Source: Methylonatrum kenyense
GTDB taxonomy: Bacteria; Pseudomonadota; Gammaproteobacteria; Nitrococcales; Aquisalimonadaceae
Reading direction: 5' to 3'
Assembly: GCF_023195885.1 (NCBI RefSeq)
Contig: NZ_JALPKO010000003.1
Coordinates: 336,102 to 400,101, forward strand
DNA length: 64,000 nt
The position numbers were made by a program, and so were the translations under genes. The notes under the pieces are model-generated. The model saw only the letters and a program-made list of their open reading frames with translations, was not told the DNA's origin and did not search any database. Positions 1 to 7,874 of this stretch are shown here, piece by piece; position 1 is the stretch's first letter; every line of letters starts with the position of its first letter.

Positions 1-582
1 GATGCGGCCATCGATACCCTGCTGGAGCGCGAGGTGTCGGTGCCGGGTGCCGATGAGGAAACTTGTCGCCGCTGGTACCTGGCCAATCCCGGCCAGTTTC
101 GCAGCCCGGACATGAGCGAGGTCCGGCACATCCTGCTGGCGGCTCCGCCTGATGACCTCCCGGCGCGGGAGGAGGCCCGCCAGACCGCCGAAGCCCTGAT
201 CCAGCGGCTGACGGAGGAGCCCGGAGTTTTCCCTGAGTTGGCCAGAACCCACTCCCGTTGTCCTTCCGCGGAAGAGGGTGGGCATCTGGGGCAGATTACC
301 CGAGGCGAGACGGTACCGGAGTTCGAGGACGCCGTGCACCGTCTCCCCAAGGGGCTGGCGGCAACACCGATCAAGACTCGCTATGGCTTCCATGTGGTGG
401 AAATCCTGCAGCGGGTGCCCGGCGAACTGCTTCCCTTTGATGCGGTGAAGGAGCGGGTTGCCGCCTATCTGGAAGAGCAGTCACGCCGGCGTGCCTTGAG
501 CCAGTACATCCGATTATTGGCCGGTGCCGCGGAGATTCGGGGTGTCGACCTGGAACAGGCCGGTTCGCTGCTGGTGCAGTAG
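1..582 (+). CDS. PpiC-type peptidyl-prolyl isomerase, 5' end outside window
   Basis: The reading frame is open from base 1, so this is the 3' part of a longer gene and the internal GTG at 34 need not be its start. The visible 190-odd residues contain a parvulin-type rotamase core: a SEVRHILL strand at the start of the domain, a CPSAEEGGHLG segment and a TRYGFHVVEIL strand near its end. Such folding helpers accelerate proline isomerisation. In Pseudomonas-type nitrate reductase operons a PpiC-family gene follows narGHJI, and the downstream moeA fits that setting, so a role in maturing a respiratory nitrate reductase is likely. That role is inferred from context; no nar structural gene is inside the window. 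Confidence 0.85.
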   Translation, partial: DAAIDTLLEREVSVPGADEETCRRWYLANPGQFRSPDMSEVRHILLAAPPDDLPAREEARQTAEALIQRLTEEPGVFPELARTHSRCPSAEEGGHLGQITRGETVPEFEDAVHRLPKGLAATPIKTRYGFHVVEILQRVPGELLPFDAVKERVAAYLEEQSRRRALSQYIRLLAGAAEIRGVDLEQAGSLLVQ

Positions 583-592
583 GGAGTAGCCG

Positions 593-1003
593 ATGGAAAT
601 CGAGTCCTTTGACGATCTTCGGGATGCCGCACTGCGCGAGACTTGCCCGCAACGGCTGTTGGTGGTTCTGCTTCGGGCCGAGGAGGATGCCGAGGCGGAT
701 ATGACGGAAGAGGCGATTCAGGGGCGAGGCACCTTGACGCCGGTGATGGCCACGGATCTTGAGATTACGGAGAATCTTCGGTTGGACGCGCTGGCTGAGG
801 AGGCCGATGGTCTCGGGCATCAATGGGATCTGTTATTGATGTCCGTTCTGCAGGGCAATCCCGGGCAACCGCTTACCAGCGAGCAGGCCGGTCCCTACAT
901 CAAGCAAATGGTCGAATCCGTGATGTCCGGAACGGGGCTTGATCGCTACGCGGTGTTCGACCGCGCCGGTTGCCCGGTGCGGCTCAGTCGAAATGTCGCA
1001 TAG
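593..1003 (+). CDS. Small conserved nar-associated protein, function unknown
   Basis: A 136-residue acidic soluble protein without signal peptide or membrane segment, ten bases after the isomerase and overlapping the most likely moeA start. Its layout (SFDDL near the N-terminus, a central LTPVM followed by a DALAEEA helix, then WDLLLMSVLQG and a C-terminal FDRAGCPV) resembles a small family often found in proteobacterial denitrification and nitrate-reduction clusters and sometimes named ribonucleotide reductase subunit alpha in automatic annotation. Nothing in the sequence supports a reductase activity: it is far too short and lacks radical or active-site cysteines. I give no function; co-transcription with moeA suggests a link to molybdoenzyme respiration. 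Confidence 0.75.
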   Translation: MEIESFDDLRDAALRETCPQRLLVVLLRAEEDAEADMTEEAIQGRGTLTPVMATDLEITENLRLDALAEEADGLGHQWDLLLMSVLQGNPGQPLTSEQAGPYIKQMVESVMSGTGLDRYAVFDRAGCPVRLSRNVA

Positions 1004-2249
1004 GGTGAATGAAGCCGCGCGCGCCAGTGCCGGCCATGGCGGGACGTCCATGTTGTCGGTGGAACAGGCCCAGGAACTGATTCTTGCGGCCGCTCGAGCC
1101 AGTCCAGAAGCCGTGACCGTGCCGTTGGGGGAAGCACTCGGGCGGGTGGCGGCCGAGGGGCTGGCGGCCCGTGTCGCGGTGCCCCCGACGGATAATTCGG
1201 CGATGGACGGGTATGCAATCCGCGCCGAGGATGCCATGGCAGGGGGGCGGATCCTGCCGGTCAGTGCCGTGATTCCCGCAGGGACGGCACCGGGAAAACT
1301 GGCAGCGGGTACTGCGGCGCGGATTTTCACCGGCGCTCCAGTACCCGATGGTGCGGACACGGTGGTGGTCCAGGAACTCTGCAGGCGCGATGGCGATTCG
1401 GTCCAGCTACCGACGGATCTTCATGCAGGCAGCAACATTCGGCGCGCAGGCGAGGATCTCCAGCGCGATGACCTGGTGCTGGCCGCCGGCACGCGGTTGC
1501 GACCCCAGCACCTCGCCCTGGCGGCGTCCGCTGGCTACGCTGCCATCGCGGTTCGGCCGCGACTGCGGGTGGCCATACTGGTCACCGGTGATGAACTGGT
1601 CGAGCCCGGCAAACCACTGCCACCCGGGAAAATCTACAATTCCAACGGTTTTGCGCTGGCCGGGTTGCTGCAGGCGCTCGGCTGCGAGACGCGGGATTGC
1701 CGAATCGTCGCTGATACCCTTTCGGAAACCATGGAGGCCCTGCGCGAGGCAGCTGCACATTCCGATCTGGTCATCACCAGTGGTGGTGTCTCGGTGGGAG
1801 ACGAGGACCATGTTCGCGAGGCGGTCCAGCGGCTCGGCAGCGTGGACTTCTGGCGTGTCGCATTACGCCCAGGAAAACCGGTGGCGATGGGGCAAATCGG
1901 GGGAACACCGTTCTTTGGCCTGCCGGGCAACCCGGTATCCCTGTTCGTGACGTTCTGTCTGTTCGCGCGGCCATTCATCCTCAAGGCCCAGGGGTTGGCG
2001 GAGCCGTTGCCAGGGCATCTGCCTGCAACCGCGGACTTCAATCTCCATGCGGAGAGCCGAAGCCGTTATCTGCGCGGTCGACTGGACGTGGATGGGCACC
2101 GGCTCCTGGCCACGCTTTTTTCCAACCAGGGATCCGGTGTCATGCGATCGACGACCTGGGCGAATGCACTGGTACGCATTCCACCGGAAACCGCAATATC
2201 TCCCGGGGATAGCGTGTCCGCGCTTTACTATCCGGACATCGACGGTTGA
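993..2249 (+). CDS. moeA: Molybdopterin molybdenumtransferase MoeA
   Basis: About 418 residues, the usual MoeA length. Diagnostic segments are visible in order: PPTDNSAMDGYAI near the N-terminus, IFTGAPVPDGADTVV, the TGDEL turn before the MoCF-binding core, TSGGVSVGDED and the LPGNPVS loop. MoeA inserts molybdate into adenylylated molybdopterin, giving the cofactor needed by nitrate reductase. The ATG at 993 overlaps the upstream stop region; the ATG at 1050 (MLSVEQAQ) matches family N-termini equally well, so the true start may be 57 bases later. Its place at the end of a nitrate-respiration cluster suggests a copy dedicated to anaerobic demand, which is inference. Confidence 0.93.
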   Translation: MSHRVNEAARASAGHGGTSMLSVEQAQELILAAARASPEAVTVPLGEALGRVAAEGLAARVAVPPTDNSAMDGYAIRAEDAMAGGRILPVSAVIPAGTAPGKLAAGTAARIFTGAPVPDGADTVVVQELCRRDGDSVQLPTDLHAGSNIRRAGEDLQRDDLVLAAGTRLRPQHLALAASAGYAAIAVRPRLRVAILVTGDELVEPGKPLPPGKIYNSNGFALAGLLQALGCETRDCRIVADTLSETMEALREAAAHSDLVITSGGVSVGDEDHVREAVQRLGSVDFWRVALRPGKPVAMGQIGGTPFFGLPGNPVSLFVTFCLFARPFILKAQGLAEPLPGHLPATADFNLHAESRSRYLRGRLDVDGHRLLATLFSNQGSGVMRSTTWANALVRIPPETAISPGDSVSALYYPDIDG

Positions 2250-2314
2250 TATCCCGGCGGCCGAACTGTCGCGTCAAGGGCTTGGCCCATCACCGCATTT
2301 GTGTCCCCGGGTTG

Positions 2315-2998
2315 CTAATGTTCGTTGGTGCCCTCGAAGTGGGGAAACAGGATGGTGTCCTCCAGGTGCGTATGCACGATGAGGTCGTCCATGAACTTCG
2401 CCAGCCCCTGATACAGGAGGCGCCAGGAACCGCAAGCGTCTTCGGGCACCTTCAACCCGCCAGTCAGGGTTTCAAGCTCCTGCAGCAGTTCATGATGATC
2501 GTCGTGATCTTCACGCATGCACGCGAGCGGGTCCGCCAAGCTTGCCAGGGGCTGTTGCTGCATCATGCGAAAAAGTACCTGCTCTTCCTTGCGCATGTGC
2601 GTATCCAGATCCGCGGCCAGCGTTTCCAGAGCAGTGGACAAACCCCTTGGGCACTGCGGATGGTTGCGGTGTGCCTCCTCGACGCGCTCGGCCAGCCGGA
2701 TCAGGCGCGGCAATTCGTACCGGTGCACGTCGTGATAGCGCGTGATGATGTGCTGGATCAGTTTGCCAGGGTGCTCCGGAATATCCACGGCATGAAAGGG
2801 CAGTATCGCTGAAAGTCGGCTCTCAAGTGCCTGAACATCGGCCTGCTGGTTGGCGGCGGCTTGGGCCAGGGTGAGATTGCTGTCACGCCAGATGCTCAGG
2901 CCGAAATCCCTCAGGATTGACGTTGCCCCCGGCATGGTCGCACTAATGCGGTGCAGCGTGCAGTGGCGCAGTACGGAAGGTTCATGATGATGTTGCAT
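2315..2998 (-). CDS. RIC-family di-iron protein (YtfE/DnrN-like), copy 1
   Basis: A 227-residue protein with an N-terminal ScdA_N-like helical segment followed by a hemerythrin-type four-helix bundle. Likely iron ligands are visible in HPGKLIQHIITRYHDVH, DTHMRKEEQ, REDHDDHHELL and the C-terminal HTHLEDTILFPHFE. The family repairs iron-sulfur clusters damaged by nitric oxide and releases NO and iron. The ATG at 2998 (MQHHHEPS) is preferred over the upstream start at 3061, which would lie inside the promoter. Unusually, the N-terminal segment reads LSIWRDSN where RIC proteins normally carry a di-cysteine FCCGG-type motif. A close paralogue lies at 57232-57915. The promoter carries a Dnr box and an NsrR-type site. 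Confidence 0.88.
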   Translation of the reverse strand: MQHHHEPSVLRHCTLHRISATMPGATSILRDFGLSIWRDSNLTLAQAAANQQADVQALESRLSAILPFHAVDIPEHPGKLIQHIITRYHDVHRYELPRLIRLAERVEEAHRNHPQCPRGLSTALETLAADLDTHMRKEEQVLFRMMQQQPLASLADPLACMREDHDDHHELLQELETLTGGLKVPEDACGSWRLLYQGLAKFMDDLIVHTHLEDTILFPHFEGTNEH

Positions 2999-3056
2999 GG
3001 TTCCTGGTCTCCTTGCAGACGGGGATGCACGCCAAAGGAAGGCAATCGACATCCAA

Positions 3057-3104
3057 AACAAGTATATAAAATAAATGTCATTTGTTTTGATTGATCTGGA
3101 TCAA
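3057..3104 (-). promoter_or_regulatory. Promoter of RIC1: Dnr/FNR box, -10 and NsrR-type site
   Basis: TTGATCTGGATCAA at 3091-3104 is a perfect FNR/Dnr-type palindrome. Reading leftward, a good -10 (TATACT, 3066-3061) sits so that the box is centred about 41.5 bases upstream of the expected transcription start, the class II activator position. An imperfect 23-bp inverted repeat of NsrR type (3057-3079, AACAAGTATAT arm) covers the -10. The arrangement predicts activation by Dnr and repression by NsrR. The box may also serve the divergent TonB receptor, where no clear -10 is seen. Spacing and motifs are observed; factor identity is inferred from the neighbouring dnr and nsrR genes. Confidence 0.8.
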
Positions 3105-3217
3105 GGTGCGGCACCCGTTCGGCTGGGATTCTTTCTCCCGCGTTTGTCGGGCGGTCCCCCGGTTCACCGGAAGGCCCCCCGCGCAGAGGATTGATCGGAT
3201 CTTACTGGAGGGCTGTC

Positions 3218-5251
3218 ATGGAAAGGTTGGGCCAGGTGTTCGGGGCAGTACTGCTAGGCACGGGTATCGGCAGCAGTGGAGTAGCCCTCGCAGAATCGGT
3301 TCGCCTGGACCCGATCACGGTGACCTCACCTCGGGTGGAGCGTGACATCACCGAGACCGCGCAGGCGGTCAGCCTGGTGGAGCCGGAGGACATTCAGGAT
3401 GGCCGGCAGGCCCTGCAACTCGACGAGTCCTTGAACCGCGTGCCGGGTGTCTTCATGCAGAACCGATACAATTTCGCGCAGAACCTGCGGGTCTCGATCC
3501 GGGGTTTTGGCGCGCGGGCACCGTTCGGGATTCGTGGCATTCGTATTCTCGTGGATGGTATTCCGGAGACCCTGCCGGACGGGCAATCGCAGGTGGACGC
3601 TATCGACCTGGAGTCGGTTGACCGGATCGAGGTGATTCGGGGTCCGTCTTCGGCGCTCTACGGTAACGCAACCGGGGGGGTGCTCGACATCAGGACAATG
3701 GAGGGGCCCGAACAACGGTATGTCGAGCTTCGGGGCACGGCCGGGGCCGACGACTTCCGACGCTACGGGATCCGAGGTGGTGGTCAGGGAGGGGGGCTGA
3801 ATTACCACTACAGTGCCTGGGAACTGGCCCACGATGGATTTCGTGAGCAGAGCGAGACCCGCAAGCAGATGTTCAATGGCAAGCTGCGCTACGACGTCAC
3901 CTCGACGCGGAGCCTGACCACGGTATTTACCGCGTATAACCAGCCTTTGGGCGAGGATCCGGGCGGCGTCACTCGTGAAGAGGTCCGCGGCAATCGTCGC
4001 GCCGCCGCTCCGAACGCGGTCAATCTGGATGCCGGTCAGACCATCCAGCAACGGCGCCTCGGTCTGACATACCGGGACACCGATCTCGGCGGCGGAACAC
4101 TGCAGACCCGGGTTTTTTACACCACACGGGACTTCGAGCAGCAGCTGCCTTTTCCGGGCGACAGCCTGGTGGGTTTCGAACGCGACTTTTACGGCATTGG
4201 GATCGATTACTCCAACCGCCTTTCGATTGCCGGGATGCCGCTGCGCTACATCATCGGTGGTGAGGTGGATGAGCAACGGGATGATCGGTACCGTTTCAAC
4301 ACCTTTTCCGGTAACCAGGTACAGGACGAACGGCAGAAGGCCACGGCGGCAGGGGCGTTTGCCCAGGGCGAACTCGGACTGACCGAACGGCTGGACCTGA
4401 CACTTGCCTCCAGGCTGGATCGGGTTCGCTTGCGGATCGATGATCGGGGCGATGGACCGGACGTCTCGGGCAGTGAAACCTTCGACGAGGCCAGTGCCTC
4501 CGCCGGACTGAGCTTCCAGGCCCTGCCGGAGCACCGGATCTACGCAACGGTGGGTTCCTCGTACCAGACGCCGACGTTTACCGAGTTCGCCCGAATTGAC
4601 GACAGCGGCAACCTGACCGGTGGTTTCAATCCGGATCTCGATTCGCAGCGCGCGGTGAACTACGAGCTCGGTGCCAAGGGATTCCTGGGTGATCGAACCC
4701 GCTATGAACTGGCGGTGTTTCAGGTGCGCACGCGGGACGAGATCGTTAACACCGGTACTGACCCGAACCAGTACGAAAACGCCGGCCGAACCCGTCGGAG
4801 CGGAGTCGAGCTCGGGCTCGAACACTTCCTGATGTCGCGTCTGAGTGTCTCCGGTGCGTATACCTATTCGGACTTCAAGTTTCGGGACTTCGAGGCTCAG
4901 GGCGAGAATTTCCGGGGAAATCGACTTGGTGGTCTGCCCCGTCATGCCTTTTTCGGTGAGCTGGCCTGGCGCGAACCAGGCGGATCGTATGCGATTCTCG
5001 ACACGCTGCTGGTCGGTAGGGTGTATGCGGATAATGCCAACAACGAAAAGGTGGCCGGCTACGGGCTGATCAATGCCCGGGTCGGGACGGTGCAGCGTCT
5101 CGGTGTTTCCGAGCTTGAAACCTTCGTGGCCGTGAACAATCTGCTGGACAAGGATTACTTCAGTAATGTGCGCGTCGATGCCGCCGGTGGCCGGTTTTTC
5201 GAGCCTGCCCCGGGGCGCAACGCCTATGCCGGGGTGCGTGCGCGATTCTGA
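3218..5251 (+). CDS. TonB-dependent outer-membrane receptor
   Basis: About 677 residues. An N-terminal signal peptide ends near VALA, followed by DPITVTSPR, a plausible TonB box region, then a plug domain (GVFMQNRYNF, LRVSIRGFGAR, RIEVIRGPSSALYGN) and a 22-strand type barrel ending in an aromatic-plus-Phe C-terminus (YAGVRARF). The plug motifs resemble the YncD/PqqU and siderophore receptor group. The substrate cannot be read from sequence: copper, iron chelate or PQQ are all possible, and a copper role would suit the nos neighbourhood. The ATG at 3218 has a GGAGG ribosome site. It is absent from the paralogous block at 53-58 kb, so it belongs to a module present only here. A strong terminator follows. 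Confidence 0.85.
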   Translation: MERLGQVFGAVLLGTGIGSSGVALAESVRLDPITVTSPRVERDITETAQAVSLVEPEDIQDGRQALQLDESLNRVPGVFMQNRYNFAQNLRVSIRGFGARAPFGIRGIRILVDGIPETLPDGQSQVDAIDLESVDRIEVIRGPSSALYGNATGGVLDIRTMEGPEQRYVELRGTAGADDFRRYGIRGGGQGGGLNYHYSAWELAHDGFREQSETRKQMFNGKLRYDVTSTRSLTTVFTAYNQPLGEDPGGVTREEVRGNRRAAAPNAVNLDAGQTIQQRRLGLTYRDTDLGGGTLQTRVFYTTRDFEQQLPFPGDSLVGFERDFYGIGIDYSNRLSIAGMPLRYIIGGEVDEQRDDRYRFNTFSGNQVQDERQKATAAGAFAQGELGLTERLDLTLASRLDRVRLRIDDRGDGPDVSGSETFDEASASAGLSFQALPEHRIYATVGSSYQTPTFTEFARIDDSGNLTGGFNPDLDSQRAVNYELGAKGFLGDRTRYELAVFQVRTRDEIVNTGTDPNQYENAGRTRRSGVELGLEHFLMSRLSVSGAYTYSDFKFRDFEAQGENFRGNRLGGLPRHAFFGELAWREPGGSYAILDTLLVGRVYADNANNEKVAGYGLINARVGTVQRLGVSELETFVAVNNLLDKDYFSNVRVDAAGGRFFEPAPGRNAYAGVRARF

Positions 5252-5294
5252 CGGCGTCAATCAACGTCTTCCATCCCTCCCGTGGGACCCCCTT

Positions 5295-5324
5295 GCGGCA
5301 CCTTTTCAGGTGCCGCTTTTTTTT
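5295..5324 (+). terminator. Rho-independent terminator after the TonB receptor
   Basis: A perfect 9-bp stem (GCGGCACCT at 5295-5303 with AGGTGCCGC at 5308-5316) closes a 4-base loop and is followed by eight T residues. It lies 44 bases after the receptor stop and separates it from the convergent ubiT gene. Confidence 0.92.
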
Positions 5325-5384
5325 GACTTATCGTCCTCGCCGGAAAAGCTGTTCACTGGGGGCGCGACCGCCTGGAATGTGCCG

Positions 5385-5864
5385 TCATCGCCCGTCGGAA
5401 TCACCGACCGGCAATGCCCGAAGGAACGCGGTTAGCAGTCGGGGAAGGCGGTCGACCGTTACGGTGTCAAGCAGATTCTTGACCGCCAGCCCGAGTTCCG
5501 TATTCCCGGAAAGCCGCAATCGGCGCTGGAAGAACAGCGAGTCGGGGTCGCTGCGCCGAAGCAGGAGCAAAAGCAGATCCTCCGCGGTCGCCGCGATCGT
5601 GACGTCCGCCGGGCCGGACGCGGGCAGACCGCGCAGTCGTCCGCGGCGTTGGGTGAAACGCAACTCAAGTCCTGAGTCGAGGACGCATACCGCGAGCACC
5701 TGTTCGCATAGCAGATCAAGATCGCCGTCATCCAGAGCATCCCGCAGTACTTGCCCGGCAACGCCGGCCACCAGGTGAGCGGGTAGTGGAGAGGGCAGCA
5801 GGGAGGCCAGTTGCGCCAGGCGGCCGGCTGTTGGCATGAGAGAGGAAGTGGGCAAGGCAGTCAT
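5385..5864 (-). CDS. ubiT: UbiT, SCP2-domain ubiquinone accessory factor
   Basis: A 159-residue protein beginning MTALPTSSL; most of it is an SCP2 sterol-carrier domain (DLDLLCEQVLAVCV, GPADVTIAATAEDLLLLL, then a FFQRRLRLSGNTELGLAVKNLLD C-terminal helix). UbiT binds isoprenoid quinone intermediates and is required for ubiquinone synthesis without oxygen. The start at 5864 overlaps the ubiV stop by four bases, making ubiUVT a translationally linked operon read leftward. The Dnr box in front of ubiU implies the whole operon is induced under denitrifying conditions. Confidence 0.9.
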   Translation of the reverse strand: MTALPTSSLMPTAGRLAQLASLLPSPLPAHLVAGVAGQVLRDALDDGDLDLLCEQVLAVCVLDSGLELRFTQRRGRLRGLPASGPADVTIAATAEDLLLLLLRRSDPDSLFFQRRLRLSGNTELGLAVKNLLDTVTVDRLPRLLTAFLRALPVGDSDGR

Positions 5865-6781
5865 CGCCGAGCGTCTCCCATGGTGACCTCGTGATGCCGA
5901 TGCATACCTGGTTCGCCAAACCAGTAGCCGTCGCAGGTCTCCGCAGTTTCGGCATCGACGCTTGCCAGTGCTTTGCCGTCGCCGGCGAAGGCATTCGCTA
6001 CTGCATGCAGCAGGGCGGTCGTGCCACGAGGCCGGGGGCTGAGCCGAAGGATGTCGGCGCCCGCGGCCCGGAGATCGCGCCAATGGGGCAGAAGGTTACA
6101 GATGCGGCCGGATTGGGTCTGGATGCCATTGATGGTAAGAAAACGGTCGCCTTCCTGCGTTTCCACGGACAGGCCTTCCGGGTGCTCCATGCAGCGAAGG
6201 CCGCAGTGATCCTTGGGCAGGTCATGGTAACGCGCGGTGAAGCAGCGAGCCGACCAGGCCAGCGGTAGTCGGCCGTGGGCAAAAATCTCGGTCTCGGGTC
6301 GGTTCGGCCCGGTGGCCTCGAGGATGCCGGTCAAAGCCCGGCGGTCGAGTTCCAGAGGCATGACCCAGCGCTGCAAGCCCAGCTGGCGATAAATGCCCAG
6401 TGTCGCAGCGTTGTAGATATTCACCGAAGGGCCGGTAACGAACGGAATCCCCAATTGCTGCATCAACTGGATCGCCGCCACGTCATTGGCCTCCACCAGG
6501 AACTCGCCGTTCTCGCAAAGCCGCCTTAACATTCCCATTTCCGAGCGTGATTCCAGCAGCGTCAGCGTGGAGAGCACCACTTCCTTACCCGCCGCGCGCA
6601 GTTCGCGCCCCAACCCGGCCCAGTCTTCAGGACGAAACTCACGGCGTTTGGCGCAGACTGTCTCGCCCAGGTAGACGATATCTACCGGGCTATCCGCGAC
6701 ATCGGCGTAGAAGCGTTCCAGTTCGGTACGCGGCCAGAAGTACTGGCAGGGGCCAAGCGATAGCCTGAGCTTGTCAAGCAT
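5861..6781 (-). CDS. ubiV: UbiV, U32-family O2-independent ubiquinone hydroxylation protein
   Basis: About 306 residues of the U32 peptidase-like fold. It opens MLDKLRLSLGPCQYFWP, with VYLGETVCAKRREF and a C-terminal cysteine cluster (ARCFTARYHDLPKDHCGLRC) that would hold a 4Fe-4S cluster in this family. UbiV and UbiU form a heterodimer that hydroxylates the ubiquinone ring using prephenate rather than O2. The ATG at 6781 is preceded by GGAGA and gives the family-typical N-terminus; an in-frame ATG at 6808 would overlap ubiU. Confidence 0.92.
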   Translation of the reverse strand: MLDKLRLSLGPCQYFWPRTELERFYADVADSPVDIVYLGETVCAKRREFRPEDWAGLGRELRAAGKEVVLSTLTLLESRSEMGMLRRLCENGEFLVEANDVAAIQLMQQLGIPFVTGPSVNIYNAATLGIYRQLGLQRWVMPLELDRRALTGILEATGPNRPETEIFAHGRLPLAWSARCFTARYHDLPKDHCGLRCMEHPEGLSVETQEGDRFLTINGIQTQSGRICNLLPHWRDLRAAGADILRLSPRPRGTTALLHAVANAFAGDGKALASVDAETAETCDGYWFGEPGMHRHHEVTMGDARR

Positions 6782-6804
6782 GCGGTCTCCGTTGGTTGCT
6801 ATCC

Positions 6805-7803
6805 TCATTGCCAGGGACGATGGTAGGCGCCGAGGGTTGTCTGGCTACCTTCGGATAAATCGGCCAGTGCCTCCTGCCACGACCAGGCCGACCGGTAGCC
6901 ACGGGGGTTGTCCGTGCAGGCGTTGATGGCGGCACGCCAGACGGCGGTAACCTGGGCCACATAACCGGGACTGCGTTGCCGTCCTTCGAGCTTCACGGCG
7001 GTGATCCCGGCGGTGTGCAACTCCGGAAGCAGATCCAGGGTGTTCAGACTGGTGGGCTCTTCAAGAATATGACCCATGCGGCCGCCGACGTGGAAACGCC
7101 CCTTGCAAAGCGTGGGATAACCGGCCCGTTCTCCATCCTGGAAACGGTCAATCAGGGCACCATTCAGGCGGGTTTCGAGCGTTCCGTTGCCCTGCTCCTC
7201 CCAGCGCACATGGGCGGCGGGGGAGCAGGCACCACAGGTGTTGGGGGACTCACCGGTCACATAGGACGACAAAAAGCAGCGGCCTTCAGCCATGATGCAC
7301 AGCGAACCGAATCCGAAGACCTCCAGCTCAACCGGGCTGTTTTCTGCCAATTGCGTAACCTGGGCCAGTGACAGGACGCGCGGCAGCACTGCTCGCCGGA
7401 TCCCGAACTGCTCGCGGTAGAAGGTCAAGGCCTCGACGCTTGTTGCCGAGGCCTGGACGGACAGGTGACGGTCCAGCCGCGGATAGGTTCTGGCGGCGTA
7501 CTCCAGAACACCTGGATCCGCGACGATTATGCCATTCACCCCGAGGTCGGCCGCCTGGTCGATCGCTGACGTCCATTGGGACCAGCCATGCGGCCCCGGG
7601 TAGGTGTTAATGGCCAAAAGCACTCGACGACCCCGGCCATGGGCGTAGGCAATACCCTCCGCCAGGCGTTCGGCGGAGAAGTTCAGTCCGACGAAGTGCC
7701 GGGCATTGGTGGCGTTACGCAGTCCCGCGTAGATTGTGTCGGCTCCTGCATCCACGGCCGCACTCAGGGCGGGCAGGCTTCCTGCGGGACAGACCAGTTC
7801 CAT
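6805..7803 (-). CDS. ubiU: UbiU, U32-family O2-independent ubiquinone hydroxylation protein
   Basis: A 332-residue U32 protein starting MELVCPAGSLPAL, the typical UbiU opening. The four-cysteine cluster region is clear (GFGSLCIMAEGRCFLSSYVTG, then SPNTCGACSP), as is VKLEGRQRSPGYVAQV near the C-terminus. It partners UbiV in O2-independent ring hydroxylation. The start is fixed at 7803 because upstream sequence in this frame runs into the dnr gene. It is the first gene of ubiUVT and is preceded by a Dnr box, which ties quinone supply to denitrification. Confidence 0.93.
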   Translation of the reverse strand: MELVCPAGSLPALSAAVDAGADTIYAGLRNATNARHFVGLNFSAERLAEGIAYAHGRGRRVLLAINTYPGPHGWSQWTSAIDQAADLGVNGIIVADPGVLEYAARTYPRLDRHLSVQASATSVEALTFYREQFGIRRAVLPRVLSLAQVTQLAENSPVELEVFGFGSLCIMAEGRCFLSSYVTGESPNTCGACSPAAHVRWEEQGNGTLETRLNGALIDRFQDGERAGYPTLCKGRFHVGGRMGHILEEPTSLNTLDLLPELHTAGITAVKLEGRQRSPGYVAQVTAVWRAAINACTDNPRGYRSAWSWQEALADLSEGSQTTLGAYHRPWQ

Positions 7804-7860
7804 GGGCGCGTCTCTCTGACGGGTGGCGCCACAGTCTGCTAGGAAGGGCGGGTTTCGGCC

Positions 7861-7874
7861 TTGACCCCGATCAA
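7861..7874 (-). promoter_or_regulatory. Dnr/FNR box upstream of ubiU, overlapping the dnr1 stop
   Basis: TTGACCCCGATCAA fits the Dnr/FNR palindrome and is centred 64 bases before the ubiU ATG, compatible with a class II promoter and a short leader. It overlaps the last codons of dnr1. The equivalent position after dnr2 (57126-57139) also carries such a box, but there it drives RIC2. Confidence 0.78.

Noticed and set aside
593..1003. Ribonucleotide reductase alpha subunit
   Set aside because: The name sometimes attached to this family is not supported: 136 residues and no active-site features of the enzyme.
3326..5260. 644-codon minus-strand open frame opposite the TonB receptor
   Set aside because: It lies wholly antisense to a gene with clear receptor motifs and shows no protein family pattern; high-GC DNA produces such shadows.
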